Source: Odiellus spinosus (lineage: Eukaryota > Arthropoda > Arachnida > Opiliones > Phalangiidae). Taken from it: DNA of 64,000 nt. Within the stretch, counting starts at the first letter, position 1. Every line of letters starts with the position of its first letter. Shown here one piece after another: positions 1 to 10,177 of the stretch. The notes beneath the pieces were generated by a model. The model was not told where the DNA came from, ran no database searches, and saw only the letters and a program-made list of their open reading frames with translations. The stretch covers positions 30,154,694 through 30,218,693 of the forward strand of contig OY987226.1 in the NCBI GenBank assembly GCA_963920705.1, written 5' to 3'. A program made the translations under genes and the position numbers.

Positions 1-1697
1 GGCCATCGGTTGTGGCAGTTGCCCACATACATGCTCATCATCTCACCCAACACTCTGTTGACTCTCTCCGACAGTTCTGATTGTGGATGGTATGGGGTTG
101 TAAACTTCACTCTAACTTTCATCATATGACAGAGATGTTCCCAGAGAGCTGAAGTAAACTGCGATCCATTATCGGAACAAATAGCTTCTGGAGACCCATG
201 CCGAGAGACATACTTGACATACTTGCCAACAGTTACAGCGGTAATATTCCGAACTGCAAAAATCTCCACATATTTAGTAAAGTAATCCACGATCACCACT
301 ATAAATCGATTTTGTCGTTGGGTTATGGGTAGTGGTCCCATCATATCAATACCCAATAGTTGATTAGCCCCAAAGGTAGTAACATTAGATATCATTTTAC
401 CAGGAGTCTTTGTATTACGAGCTTTGTATTGTTGACAGACTAGGCATCCTTTAACGTATTGACGGATTAATTTACGAAAATTGGGATGGTAGTAACGGGC
501 CATAACCTTGCGTTCTGTTGCCAAAGCACCCCGGTGTCCAGACAGAGGATGGGAATGATATAAATCCATAAGAGACGTATGCAAGGACTTAGGAAGTACT
601 TTCTTTGATGGTCGAAACGCTGAACTCTTTCGATAAATCAAATCATTTTTAAGAACATACAAGGTGTGGTCCTTTCCATTTCGTAATTCAGTCAAAATAG
701 CGGCCCATTCCGGATCCTGCTCCTGTGCTTTAATAATCACCGTGTCTGTTAGATCATCCACTTCCTGCTTATCTCCTGCTATGAATATAGTAAAAAGAGT
801 TTTAATGGGGACTCTATTCTTCTCTAAATCCTGTACAGGCCTGGAGAGAGCATCAGCTACTCTATTGGTTTTCCCGGGACAGTGAATTATATCAAAATCA
901 TGCTCTTGAAGTTGTAAAGCCCATCGTAAGAGCTTACTTTTTTGGTCTTTCAAGGTAAAAAGCCACGTAAGAGCTTTATGATCGGTGATAACTGTAAAAT
1001 GTCGTCCCTCAATATATGATCTAAACGTTTTGATAGCTTCCACGACGGCCATACATTCTTTTTCAGGCATGGCATAGTTTTTCTCGGCTCCATGGAATGC
1101 CTTGGTGTAATAGGATAGGGGTACTTCTACACCATCTTGGATCTGAGATAACATAGCCCCAAGAACGTGTTCGCTAGCGTCAGTCGTGATAATATACTCC
1201 TTTTCGGGATCCGGCACATGTAACTGAACAGCATCCGTAATGCAGTTCTTGATTTTTATAAAGGCCTCTTCTTGTTCGTTCCCCCACTTCCAGGATACAT
1301 TCTTTCGGCGGAGTTTCTGTAGGGGAGCAATGATATCCGTTATATGTGGTATAAATTTAGCGTGCCATGTAACCATGCCCATAAACGTAGCTAGTTGTTT
1401 AACATTTCTAGGTCGCTGGACTTTTTGAATAGCTGCAATTTTATCCTCATCAATAGAGACACCATTCTGTGAAACTGTATATCCCAGAATCTTAACTTCT
1501 TGGCAAGCTATTTGACACTTTGATAACTTTAGAGTAAGTCCAGCTTTCCGAAGTCGAGTCAGCAAATATCGGATGGCGGTGACGTGATCTTTCCAAGTAC
1601 GTGATACAACTACGATATCATCCAAATAAGCGGAAATTTCCAAATGTCGACCATGTCGTAAGACTCGGTCTACAAGGCGTTGAAAGGTCATGGGATA
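1..1697 (-). pseudogene. gypsy-1 pol, C-terminal part: RT end, RNase H, integrase (partial)
   Basis: Read on the minus strand, this frame continues the RT after a frameshift. It has the RT catalytic motif AYLDDIVV, the RNase H region (TDHKALTWLF and the end motif NRVADALSR), an integrase zinc-binding HHCC region (HPLSGHRG, then CLVCQQ) and the integrase core. The core shows VDYFTKYVE (first Asp), CSDNGSQFTS (second Asp) and YHPQSELSERVN (Glu). The window ends just after the core, so the integrase C-terminus is not seen. It is classed as a pseudogene because it is joined to the upstream RT only through a frameshift. Confidence 0.88.
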
Positions 1698-2725
1698 ATT
1701 TTAAGTCCAAAGGGCATGACCTTGAAGTGGTACTTTCCTTTATGAGTAATGAAAGCGGTATATTGAGCGCTTTCAGGGTCCATGGGTATTTCCCAAAAGC
1801 CGGACCGTAGATCAAACTTGGATATATATCTAGGTTGCTGAAAGGTATCCATTATATCATCGATCCTTGGAAGAGGGTACGGATCCTTAACAGTAATTTT
1901 TTTAACTCCTCGTTTATCAGTACAAAATCGATATCCTCCATCCTTCTTTGATACTATGACAACTGGACTTGCAAACGAACTATCAGACGGTACAATGATG
2001 TCATTTCGTAACATCTCTTCGATCTCATCTTCAATAATTTCCTTCGTGGCTGAGCCCACTCTATAAGGTTTGCGTTCCACAGGTTTAGCTCCAGGGACTA
2101 GGACAATCTTATGTTTGATCCATGTAGTACGTCCAACCCTGTCAGTGACCACATCAGGGAACTCAGTAAATAATTGAATCACCTCCTCTCGTTCTGCAAG
2201 TGTAATGGTAGGCCCAATAATAGTTTCTACTTGCTGTACTATTGCATCAGGCATAGCTTCCATTGTCTTATGCGGTTCATTCATATCGTACATAGGAAGG
2301 ACATTCTCTTTTACCAGGAATAATTTATTCCCCCAATCAGTGAGAACCTCTTGACCTGTCAAAAATCTATATCCCAATATGATTGGATAGGGTAGGTATT
2401 CGGCAACCTCAAAGTCCCACTGTCCCACGCTTGAACCATTCTCCAGGGAGACTTGGACGGCGACTTTACCAATCAGAGGAAATTCAGTAATAAATCCAGT
2501 TGCAGAAATATCTTTATATTTGATCATTTGATTTTTCAGACCCAAACTTTTGATTGTTGGTAAATTCATAAAACAACAGTTAGCTCCAGAATCGACAAAC
2601 GCAAGGTTAGTAACATTGTTAATTATAATTTTAATACCAATTCCATTTCCAATAGAAAATAAAGCAGGTTTATTTATATGGCATAAACGGGCCCCTGAAT
2701 TGCCCGTCGGCCCTATTGGTTTCCC
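1688..2725 (-). CDS. gypsy-1 pol, N-terminal part: aspartic protease and reverse transcriptase
   Basis: The frame is entered from gag by a -1 shift at 2719-2725. It reads through a retropepsin active site FVDSGA near 2595 and a beta-strand-rich protease ending near YPIILGYRFL. It then enters RT, with the linker HKIVLVPGAKPVERKPYR, the motif YRFCTDKRGV, the palm motif ISKFDLRSGFWEIPMD and KVMPFGL. It ends in a premature stop straight after MPFGLKIIP, where the family normally continues with the thumb and the DD motif. The missing part is found in another frame at 1-1697, so a one-base indel near 1697 broke the gene. Confidence 0.9.
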   Translation of the reverse strand, partial: GKPIGPTGNSGARLCHINKPALFSIGNGIGIKIIINNVTNLAFVDSGANCCFMNLPTIKSLGLKNQMIKYKDISATGFITEFPLIGKVAVQVSLENGSSVGQWDFEVAEYLPYPIILGYRFLTGQEVLTDWGNKLFLVKENVLPMYDMNEPHKTMEAMPDAIVQQVETIIGPTITLAEREEVIQLFTEFPDVVTDRVGRTTWIKHKIVLVPGAKPVERKPYRVGSATKEIIEDEIEEMLRNDIIVPSDSSFASPVVIVSKKDGGYRFCTDKRGVKKITVKDPYPLPRIDDIMDTFQQPRYISKFDLRSGFWEIPMDPESAQYTAFITHKGKYHFKVMPFGLKIIP

Positions 2726-4470
2726 GCTCGTCGTGGAGAGGCTGGTGGTGTATTAGTTGGTCTAGTGAGTTGTCTGCCAAGTGAAGCTGGAACCTCAGTG
2801 ATAGTTACTCCGGGCCTATTGGGACTTTCGGAACGGACCCTACCCCGTTGATTGGCATAAGAGTTCCTATTGTAACCTCGCGGATAGCGTCCATTCCGGA
2901 CATCTTGAGAGTTATTCCTGGAAAACTTTGTGGCATTTTGAAATAAAGGGGTTGTCTGAGGGCCTGGCAAGGGACAATCTCTTGTCTGATGCCGTTGACT
3001 TTGACAACTCTCACAGGCTTGTATAACTATCGGATCACTAAAACGTAGATTACGTCTAGCTTCATCTTCAAACACGTCAAAACTTGTTACCCAAGCAGGG
3101 GAAAGTAAACCTTGATATTTTTGTGCCACATTATCTAAGATAGTGCCCAAGAGATCCGTAGGGGAGAAAGGTTCTCGCAGAGCTTGGTTAAGATTAATCA
3201 TTCGCCCCTCAAAATCGAGTAGGGTTTCATTCAAATATTGCGTTTCATGTAGAAGGGCAGTACTCAATGATCGCTCTCTGGTATCAGATAAAAATTTCCT
3301 TTTGAATGAATTAATAAATTTTTCCCACGAAAAATGGTTTAACCCCAACTGTTGAGTGAATTCATCGTTCCAGGCTAAAGCCCGACCCGAGAAAGCTTGA
3401 GACAAAATATAACCAAGTTCCTCGATATTAATATGTTTCAAATATATATATGTCTGTAGATTACGTATAAATCTTTTCGGGTCATCAGAATCGACCCCAG
3501 AAAAGGTTGGGATAATAACTTTATGTTGCGATGTAGAAGTCACGGTAAACGGATTAGTAAAGTCAAGTCCAGAACCGGATGGGTAATTAGTTCCAGGTAA
3601 CTCATTAATATGAGGTGTGGAAGAATGACCCCAACGAACCTGTTTTGGTTCGGCTTCGATTCCATCGGAACCAAATATACTCGATGCTCTTCGAATACCG
3701 GGTTCGTGAGACTGATTAGATAACGCCGAGATTATCCGCGCAACAATATCATCAATGGATATTTGATTATTGACTACTCCCACTCCCACAACAGAGCCGG
3801 AAGTTCCACCAGTAGGTGTAGTATTAATAGAAGGAGACTGGCTTACCGTCGTTGACAAGTTACCCATTAATGACGTTGTAACGGTTCCTGAGCTTGTTGT
3901 TGTAACCGGCATCGAAGTGGTGGTTAAAGCCGATAGAGCTCCAGTATGACCGACAATTGTGGTAGTTGGTGTCGTTGGAATAGGTGGTGGTATAATTGTA
4001 GAACCAGATGGAGGTTGTGACCGAAGAAAGCGAGTAAAGGGAGGCGTTCCAAACACTGGTTGCGGTGGTAAAGTTAAATCGTCAGCCCATCGTAGACGCG
4101 GAGTTATAACGAAAGCGGTGAAATAACAATGACAATATCGAAAAAGAATTAGTATTAATCGACGCGTGCCTCTGTAAACGAATAAAAGTAATTGCGGCAC
4201 AAAATCCAAAAGTAGACACCAAAATCGTAAGTATTCACTAGTGGGGAGAAAGTGTAGTATTATAAATATTCCAATCTTGAGGAAAACTACAGCCCATATT
4301 AAACGAAAACATATCTGAGAGTACCAACTATCAGTTATACAGTCAAAAGAGTTGATGGTAAACATCAAAATTCCATTCAATATATAGGCAAAGAAACAGG
4401 CGGCATCATAACCATTAACCACAATGGCGCCAAGGGTTAAACAAAAAGTTGAATTAGTGAATGTCTCCAT
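2713..4470 (-). CDS. gypsy-1 gag polyprotein with a hydrophobic N-terminal extension
   Basis: A 585-codon ORF starts at an ATG (4470) just inside the 5' LTR and leader. The C-terminal half has a gag-like capsid region and one retroviral zinc knuckle, CESCQSQRHQTRDC (C-x2-C-x4-H-x4-C), followed by an Arg/Asn-rich tail, as expected of nucleocapsid. The first ~130 residues are unusual: several strongly hydrophobic stretches (for example FLKIGIFIILHFL and FVPQLLLFVY) look like membrane segments, and a Ser/Thr/Pro-rich linker follows. Gag proteins do not usually begin this way. The true start may lie further in, or the extension may be real. Its stop lies one codon beyond a slippery heptamer. Confidence 0.88.
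   Translation of the reverse strand: METFTNSTFCLTLGAIVVNGYDAACFFAYILNGILMFTINSFDCITDSWYSQICFRLIWAVVFLKIGIFIILHFLPTSEYLRFWCLLLDFVPQLLLFVYRGTRRLILILFRYCHCYFTAFVITPRLRWADDLTLPPQPVFGTPPFTRFLRSQPPSGSTIIPPPIPTTPTTTIVGHTGALSALTTTSMPVTTTSSGTVTTSLMGNLSTTVSQSPSINTTPTGGTSGSVVGVGVVNNQISIDDIVARIISALSNQSHEPGIRRASSIFGSDGIEAEPKQVRWGHSSTPHINELPGTNYPSGSGLDFTNPFTVTSTSQHKVIIPTFSGVDSDDPKRFIRNLQTYIYLKHINIEELGYILSQAFSGRALAWNDEFTQQLGLNHFSWEKFINSFKRKFLSDTRERSLSTALLHETQYLNETLLDFEGRMINLNQALREPFSPTDLLGTILDNVAQKYQGLLSPAWVTSFDVFEDEARRNLRFSDPIVIQACESCQSQRHQTRDCPLPGPQTTPLFQNATKFSRNNSQDVRNGRYPRGYNRNSYANQRGRVRSESPNRPGVTITEVPASLGRQLTRPTNTPPASPRRAGNQ
2719..2725 (-). promoter_or_regulatory. Putative -1 ribosomal frameshift site between gag and pol
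   Basis: On the minus strand the heptamer is GGGAAAC, placed in the gag frame exactly as X-XXY-YYZ (G GGA AAC). The codon after it is CAA and the next is the gag stop TAG. A -1 slip enters the frame that encodes the protease and RT. The position and form match the canonical retroelement frameshift signal. A downstream structure was not evaluated. Confidence 0.7.
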
Positions 4471-4810
4471 TTAAACTGAACAGATATATTAAAAATAAAA
4501 TGCTTTACTTGAAATCAATGAAGAACGAAGATTAAAACGGCAAACGATATCATAAAATATTAATAAAATTATGGCTCACTAATCAACAGGTATTGAAACA
4601 ATTATTCACTCTTGCCTGATCCAAAAATTTCCAAACTGATGCAATACTCGATATAGGTTTCAGTATAGGGCTGAACATAATTATTCAAGTTGTCCAAGGA
4701 CCAAAGAAAACGATCCAAAATATTTGAAATAATTGTAGAAATCAAATTCAATGGGAGTTATAAATTGAATTCTTCATTTCTAAGGGTATCGTTAAGCTTT
4801 AGTCTTTTGT

Positions 4811-4828
4811 TCCCCCCATGGGCCACCA
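4811..4828 (-). promoter_or_regulatory. Putative primer-binding site of gypsy-1
   Basis: Three bases inside the 5' LTR, on the minus strand, lies TGGTGGCCCATGGGGGGA. It starts with the TGG expected opposite a tRNA CCA end. The primer tRNA was not identified. Confidence 0.5.
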
Positions 4829-4831
4829 TAA

Positions 4832-5081
4832 TGTAACGAGCCATGGGAATATTATCTCAAAGGGTGATTTCAACTTATGGGTTCTTCTCTCGTTAAGATA
4901 TAATAATAATAAATAAACTTACTCTTATTTAATATTCAATAAATTATTCCTTTTATTCGTTTACTTAACTTTTGCTTCCCATTCCACTCCTTTCTTAAGC
5001 AAGGTCCTTTTTCCAACTAACTCCCCCAGTCCCTTTTTTTCTCTCAACTCACTTCCGTTTCGTCGCCCCCTGGCGGTTGCA
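4832..5081 (-). repeat. 5' LTR of gypsy-1 (250 bp)
   Basis: The segment is bounded by TG...CA on either strand (plus strand tgtaacgag at the left, ggcggttgca at the right). Its right boundary is fixed by the array: from 5082 the sequence follows the same text as 11480 onward. The partner LTR and the second target-site copy lie outside the window. Confidence 0.75.
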
Positions 5082-5175
5082 ATATAATATTATAGCGCAG
5101 CCCGTCTTCGTCATTAAAGTGGCTTAACGAAGCTAAATCTATTCGTTGGAATTCTTTTCCGAGATTCCATTTAAA

Positions 5176-5363
5176 ATGTCGGATACTAATCTGAATAGAA
5201 CCTTAACAATTGGTATATGGGAGGTAAGTTTCAATCGGTTTTCAAGTTATGATAATTTTCATTTCGTTTTAATTATAATTTTCAAATAGTTTAGTAAATT
5301 CGGGGAATTTGCCCAAAAAGGCTTCAAGGAAATTACGAAATATTTTGGAAGACATTTTAAGAG
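5176..5363 (+). pseudogene. IR copy A: exons 1-2 only (truncated ionotropic receptor)
   Basis: Exon 1 (5176-5223) reads MSDTNLNRTLTIGIWE and ends at a gtaagt donor. Exon 2 (5290-5363) follows an ATAG acceptor, reads FSKFGEFAQKGFKEITKYFG and ends AG|gtatat. They match exons 1-2 of IR copies C and D in length (74 bp for exon 2) and splice phase. NRTLTIGIW has the look of the first strand of an iGluR/IR ligand-binding S1 lobe. Exons 3-7 are missing: a degenerate repeat (5530-5757) follows and then the 5' flank of copy B begins. The truncation probably came from recombination within the array. Confidence 0.7.
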
Positions 5364-5529
5364 GTATATACGCGTATTTGCCTATAATATTTTTGGCAAA
5401 TAGTTATTAAAAAGCAATCGTTTTTTAAGAAATAATTTCCTTATAGGAAATATGGGATTATACAGGACAGAAAGATGGGATAATATAGGACGTAAATTAC
5501 GAGGGGTTCGACATTCCAAAAAAAAAGCG

Positions 5530-5757
5530 TACGGGATTTCGTCATTTCGCGACTTTACCGAAGATTTCACGATTTCGCTTCAAAGATTTCGCGATTTTGC
5601 CAAATATTTCGTGATTTCACGATTTCCCGATTTCGCTTCAAAGATTTCGCGATTTCGTCGGAGATTTCGCGATTTCCAGATTTCACTTCAAGGATTTTGA
5701 AATTTCGCCAAAGATTTCGTCCGAAATTTCGCGATTTCGTCGGAGATTTCGCGATTT
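5530..5757. repeat. Degenerate short repeat rich in gatttcgcgatttcg
   Basis: Many imperfect copies of gatttcgcgatttcg and caaagatttcg. The same repeat recurs at 13905-14395, at the equivalent place after exon 2 of IR copy C. It has no coding potential beyond chance ORFs. Confidence 0.8.
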
Positions 5758-6020
5758 TAGTTTACAATCATAAATAGTTCCTTGCCATGTACCCAAAATA
5801 TTTACTTCCACTGACCATTTGGGCCAATCTCCGTATTTCCTGATTATTCCAGGTTTTCCGCGTCGTGTTCGAAGCCTAATTAAGTTTAAATTATTTTATG
5901 TTTGCGGTCTATACATAATAAAATTGTTAGAGATAAACGATTAAAGGGGGAAGAATATTGATTAAATAAAGATGCGTTGCTTAAATACATTAAAATTAAA
6001 TATCACAGGGCATTCGTCAC

Positions 6021-6837
6021 CATAGATATCGTATATATAACTGGCTAGATACATTTCCCTGGGTTAGGCCCGAGGAGTAAAACGCGGAGGGGAGAAATAG
6101 CAGACGACGGCTATTATCTGGGGAAAAATCTGAACAGCGCCATCTATATTAGATACCTGGAACCTCTAATTAAGTGCTTTTTCAAAAACCCGCGGGAATT
6201 TTTGTTTCTTTTGTAAAGAAACTATAAGAAATAAAGCTCGGCTATTTTTGAAGCAAGTGTTTTTTTTTAATACAAAATGGTTAAAACCTGTTCGTTTTCA
6301 CATTGCCGTAATAAGTCAACCACTAGAAAAGAAATATCTTTTCACATGTATGAACAAAACTACTCAAGAACTGAGTAAATTAATAACTAATACCATGCAA
6401 ATTTATAGATTTCCCATATCCAACCCGGAATTACATGCCAAATGGATTGAGGCTGTTGATTCAGCCACCCTTGGATTCAGACGACATAAGTTACAATAAC
6501 AAAAATAGTTTCCCTCTCTTGATGGTGGATGGCGGTAAAGCAAATATTTTTTATTCCGCGGGTAATTCAAACTTTATTCTTCAACATTGAATCTATTTGA
6601 AAAGGATTACGCTTCCCTTGTCATGCAAAGTCAAAATATTCACCCATTTTGCTCGTCTTGTAGTCAGTTCTAGAACTTGTATCGTAATTGTAAGCAGAGT
6701 TAAACTGAAATTCCATTATAGAGAAGGCCAAGGGTTAGCGAACCAAATTATATTTATTGATTTAAAAATTGATGGATCATGTAAAAAACAACTTTTTTAA
6801 CACGTTTTGAGCCGATTTCATTCTCTTCTTTCGAATA

Positions 6838-6877
<40 letters not shown>

Positions 6878-7065
6878 ATTTTCTGGCCGAAGCGGGAAAA
6901 TTAAACTTCTCGCATTTTGAGCTTTCCATTTTCGGGTATAGATGGCGCTGATCTGATTTTTCCCCAGCATTGTAGGTCTCCATAGCCGTAGTCTGCTATC
7001 AATACCTCCTGTATTTTCCCTCGATTTAATACGGTATCTAGCCAGTTATATATACGATATCTATG
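6021..7065 (+). mobile_element. P-like TIR transposon, non-autonomous, carrying a THAP exon pair
   Basis: The 1045-bp element has 32-bp terminal inverted repeats beginning CATAGATATCGTATATATAA. It is flanked by an 8-bp direct repeat TTCGTCAC (6013-6020 and 7066-7073). IR copy D keeps one TTCGTCAC at the same place upstream of exon 1 (near 26295), which is the empty site. An 8-bp duplication and an end starting CAT agree with the P superfamily, and the encoded THAP domain supports this. The interior has an A-tract (6842-6877) and no transposase core, so it would need a transposase in trans. It lies in the 5' flank of IR copy B. Confidence 0.85.
6277..6499 (+). CDS. THAP-domain fragment, two exons, inside the P-like element
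   Basis: An ATG at 6277 opens MVKTCSFSHCRNKSTTRK, giving the first two zinc ligands of a THAP domain (C-x4-C). A donor at 6347/6348 and an acceptor after 6408 would join it to FPISNPELHAKWIEAV, the THAP core with its conserved FP and W. The frame then stops at 6497-6499 after about 53 residues. The later C-x2-H ligands are absent, so zinc binding would be incomplete as read. THAP domains are the DNA-binding part of P-type transposases. Splicing is inferred from sequence only. Confidence 0.6.
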
Positions 7066-7815
7066 TTCGTCACTCGAGTTTTCACAACGCAAGCTCTGTT
7101 CGTTGGAATTTCTTCAAGATAGATTATATTTAAAATGCAGTCTGGTTTTTATCTGAATCGAACGATTATAATTGCCAGATGGGAAGTAAGTTTCAATCGA
7201 GTTATAATAAAGTTTATTTCATTCGTTATAATTATTATTTTTAAATAGTTATCTAATCACCAAATTAATCTACGATGATATATCAAATTTTTTTGGTCGA
7301 CATTTTAAGAGGTATATATGTCTATAATTTCGAATATATTTGTTTACTGCCGCCAACAAAAATAATGAAAGTGTCAAAATTGTCATTGCCGTTATTTTAC
7401 GATAGACCCCAATAAAGCGTAAAAAAATGGATGAAATAATGTTTTGTTTTAAGCGTCCATTTCGAGGAACTTTTCGAAGAAACTATATCAAATTTGAACT
7501 TCAACGAAGAGCTTCCCAAAGTAATCTCTTACCTTTTTCCCCAGTCTATACAATACATATTTACTCGAGATATCATTCGAAGAATATAGATATTTTAATG
7601 TACCCAACTTTATTGGATCTATCGACTGAAAGGGTCAATGGAAGCTTGACTGCAATTATGAGAACAACCAGAAAAACGGGTCTCATTATGCTAGCCAATA
7701 AACCACGGTCAATCTCAGTAGATTCGTTAGAAGATGTCGCTGACAAATGGTAAGAAATTAAATAACGCAGCGTATTGACAAAAAAAGAGGGCGAGGAGGG
7801 CTACCATATGGTAAT

Positions 7816-8150
7816 CAGAAGCCGATGAAACCCTCCTTTGAAGTATATTACTCCCGGTCTTGTTAACCCCTCTCTGTATTGGTTAATCTCAAAAATCGCG
7901 ATTCGTACGCCTCCTAACGGTAGATATTTTCGGATCGGGAGTTCGTCCAGGGAATATCTCAAGAAACCTTGGCAGTTCGTCAACCAAACGTCGTCGTATG
8001 TGGAAAGAGAGAATTCCAATTTTCCGTAGACAGGGGTATGAAGTAGGACCCCTCCGATCTCGTAAAATTGGGAATTTTGCCCATACAGAGAGGAGCTCTA
8101 TATCGAACATTAGAGTAGTAGACTTCAAAGGAGGGTTTCATCGGCTTCTG
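7816..8150. mobile_element. MITE with ~27-bp terminal inverted repeats
   Basis: The ends are cagaagccgatgaaaccctc (7816) and its complement ending at 8150. The element is 335 bp, has no transposase and lies in intron 3 of IR copy B. A partial copy in the other orientation is at 57775-57966, sharing the same terminal sequence and interior. No convincing target-site duplication was found. Confidence 0.75.
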
Positions 8151-8156
8151 CTATAA

Positions 8157-8600
8157 TTAAAGGGAGGATGCAACCTAACAACAAGTGATTTTTTATCGAT
8201 TCCTTATTGTTTAAATAGGTCTAATCCACTATTTAAAAAATTTACAAACAAATATTAAACTAGAAATAAACTTAAAACTTACCCCGAAAATAGGCTTAGC
8301 GGGATTCATGGATATCCTGACTTCCTCGCGTGTAAGGTCTAGCGACCAATCGAACGCGATTGTAATTCTCGTGGAGATCTCGCGCGAACGGCGGGCCTTG
8401 GCTCATTGGTTGCTAGACCTTACACGGAGGCAATTTAGGATATCCATGAATTCAGCTAAGCCTATTTTGACGATGAGTTTTAAATTTATTTTTTGTTTAA
8501 TATTTGTTTTGTAAACTTTTTACTGTTGGATTAGGCCTATTTAAACGATAAAGAATCGATAAAAAATCACTTGTTATTAGGTTGCATTCTCCCTTTAAAT
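8157..8600. mobile_element. Foldback element with ~200-bp inverted arms
   Basis: The left arm starts aaagggaggatgcaaccta and the right arm ends with its complement gttgcattctccctttaaa. Nearly the whole 440 bp folds on itself (for example ggatatcc and ggtctagc pair across the centre), leaving a short GC-richer loop near 8350-8400. It is non-coding and lies immediately after the MITE at 7816-8150, in intron 3 of IR copy B. Confidence 0.75.
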
Positions 8601-8945
8601 TGCATCTTGGAATGGACAGATATTTAAATGAACGGATCTGTGTCAATAATACGAATTTAAAATCTTAAATTATTAGCTTCATTATCCCTTTAAAAGGTTC
8701 CTGGTGACGTCACTGCAGTTTTTATTTTAAAAGTTGGAGCACAAATAGCCATCATTCTACTTTTCTAAGGATTTTATTGTGGTTAAAATATTTTCAAAAA
8801 AATAGATAAAGTCGAATACCCATCAGGCTGTAATAAATTTCTCAATCACTGTCCTAATAATGTACAACAAGCTTCTTACATTGTAGTCGGTTTTTATAAA
8901 ATTGAAATCTTAAATCCTTATTAATCTTCGTCTAACTTTCTATAC
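8601..8945. other. Remaining intron 3 of IR copy B
   Basis: AT-rich intronic sequence with no ORF and no repeat I could place. The part before 8945 (tgtagtcggtttttataa, then the tract before exon 4) matches intron 3 of copies C and D. Confidence 0.5.
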
Positions 8946-10177
8946 ACTTGGATTGGAATAATTACATCATTATTCGTCATCTCATTTCTACTTTCGATAT
9001 TCGAATTTCATCGTAAATATTCGAAGAAAAAACTACCAAAACATAAAATTATTGGTATTTTTTTCAAATACGTTTGGGAAAGTACAATGCTCTTTTTTAA
9101 TGAACGTGTGTCACCCAATCATATTGAAAACACAATCAATTTCGATCTCAAAAGATATAATATTCAAATTAATTCTAAGCTTTTGAAAATATCTCTAAAC
9201 GTATTAGTCAAAGGATAATTTGCGGAGTTTGGTTCCTAGCGTGTGTTGTAATAATTAGCGAAATATCAGGCGCCATGAAATCAAAGTACTCGTTCGTGGT
9301 TTACGACAACATCAAGAGCGTTGATGAAATTATCTCCGGATCTCCATGGAAACCCAAAACCCTTAAGGGACAATCGGAAGATAGACTTTTAACCTCATGG
9401 GTAAAATTTTAATTCTTAATTATCCTAAAAACGATAGCGTATGTTTTTCAGGCAGCGAAAGAACTGAAATTCAAATACATCGTTGATAAGATGGAATACT
9501 TCGAACCAAGTGACGTGACAGGGACGGACTTTTACAACGCTATAAAGAACGAGGATATTATTTTCTTCTTGGAGTACGTGCTTAACTACGGCGTCGGTGC
9601 CTGTTTCGATGAAGGTGTGTTTGAAAAGGACGAAATACCGCTAGTTTACGTATCGAAACCAATAATGGAATTGCAACTCGTTTATCCGATATCCTTCGAA
9701 ATGTCAAAAAGTCCCGACTTCCTAAACATCGTGGATTTGTTGTACGTTTGAATCAAACTGACTTGTGAGTCTGACGAGCTATGTCGGCCCATAACACACG
9801 CCGCTAGCACGTTCTCTTAATATTACTATTACCAGATATGAGCAAAAATAAAAAAAATGTAGGATATGTTACTTTTCATTATGCTTGATCCTTTTTCTAC
9901 TTAAAAAGCCAGCTTATTTCCAACAGTGTCCTCTATTTTCTTACATACAGTGCACTTTTCGAATTCGAATGTAAATTGACGTACATTTACGAAGCTCGTT
10001 ACAAATTTCACGTAGACGCAATTTTGTGGCATCCTCAAACCACTGAATCCGATACCATAAGTTAGGAGGATATTATACCTATATTTAAATTATTCTTTTA
10101 CGGACAGATAATAGCGGGTTTAACGCTTCTAATCGAATTTATTATAGCCTATTAACACCGGCCAATCACAGTTTTGA

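Larger units (their letters stand above)
1..5081 (-). mobile_element. Ty3/gypsy LTR retrotransposon (gypsy-1), truncated by window edge
   Basis: On the minus strand the order is 5' LTR (4832-5081), primer-binding region, gag, protease, reverse transcriptase, RNase H and integrase. The integrase runs off the left edge, so the 3' LTR is outside the window. The PR-RT-RH-IN order is that of Ty3/gypsy (Metaviridae). The element sits 5' of IR copy A: bases 5082 onward match the sequence starting at 11480, upstream of IR copy C, which therefore shows the unoccupied site. A one-base frameshift near 1697 breaks pol, so this copy is probably not autonomous. Confidence 0.93.
7135..10177 (+). pseudogene. 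IR copy B: ionotropic receptor pseudogene, all seven exons recognisable
   Basis: Exons: 7135-7185, 7249-7311, 7454-7749, 8946-9105, 9180-9400, 9452-9741 and 9951-10177. Exons 4-6 have exactly the lengths of intact copy D (160, 221 and 290 bp) and encode M1, pore, M3 and the S2 lobe. Damage is clear. Exon 2 carries a TGA and is shortened. Exon 3 has a frameshift in its middle and lacks one G at its end. The exon 4 acceptor is AC instead of AG. Exon 7 has an in-frame TAG before the M4 helix (near 10063). Introns 3 and 5' flank host transposon insertions. A protein is unlikely. Confidence 0.8.

Noticed and set aside
7427-7753. Independent 108-codon gene
   Set aside because: It is exon 3 of IR copy B read in a shifted frame with a fortuitous upstream ATG.
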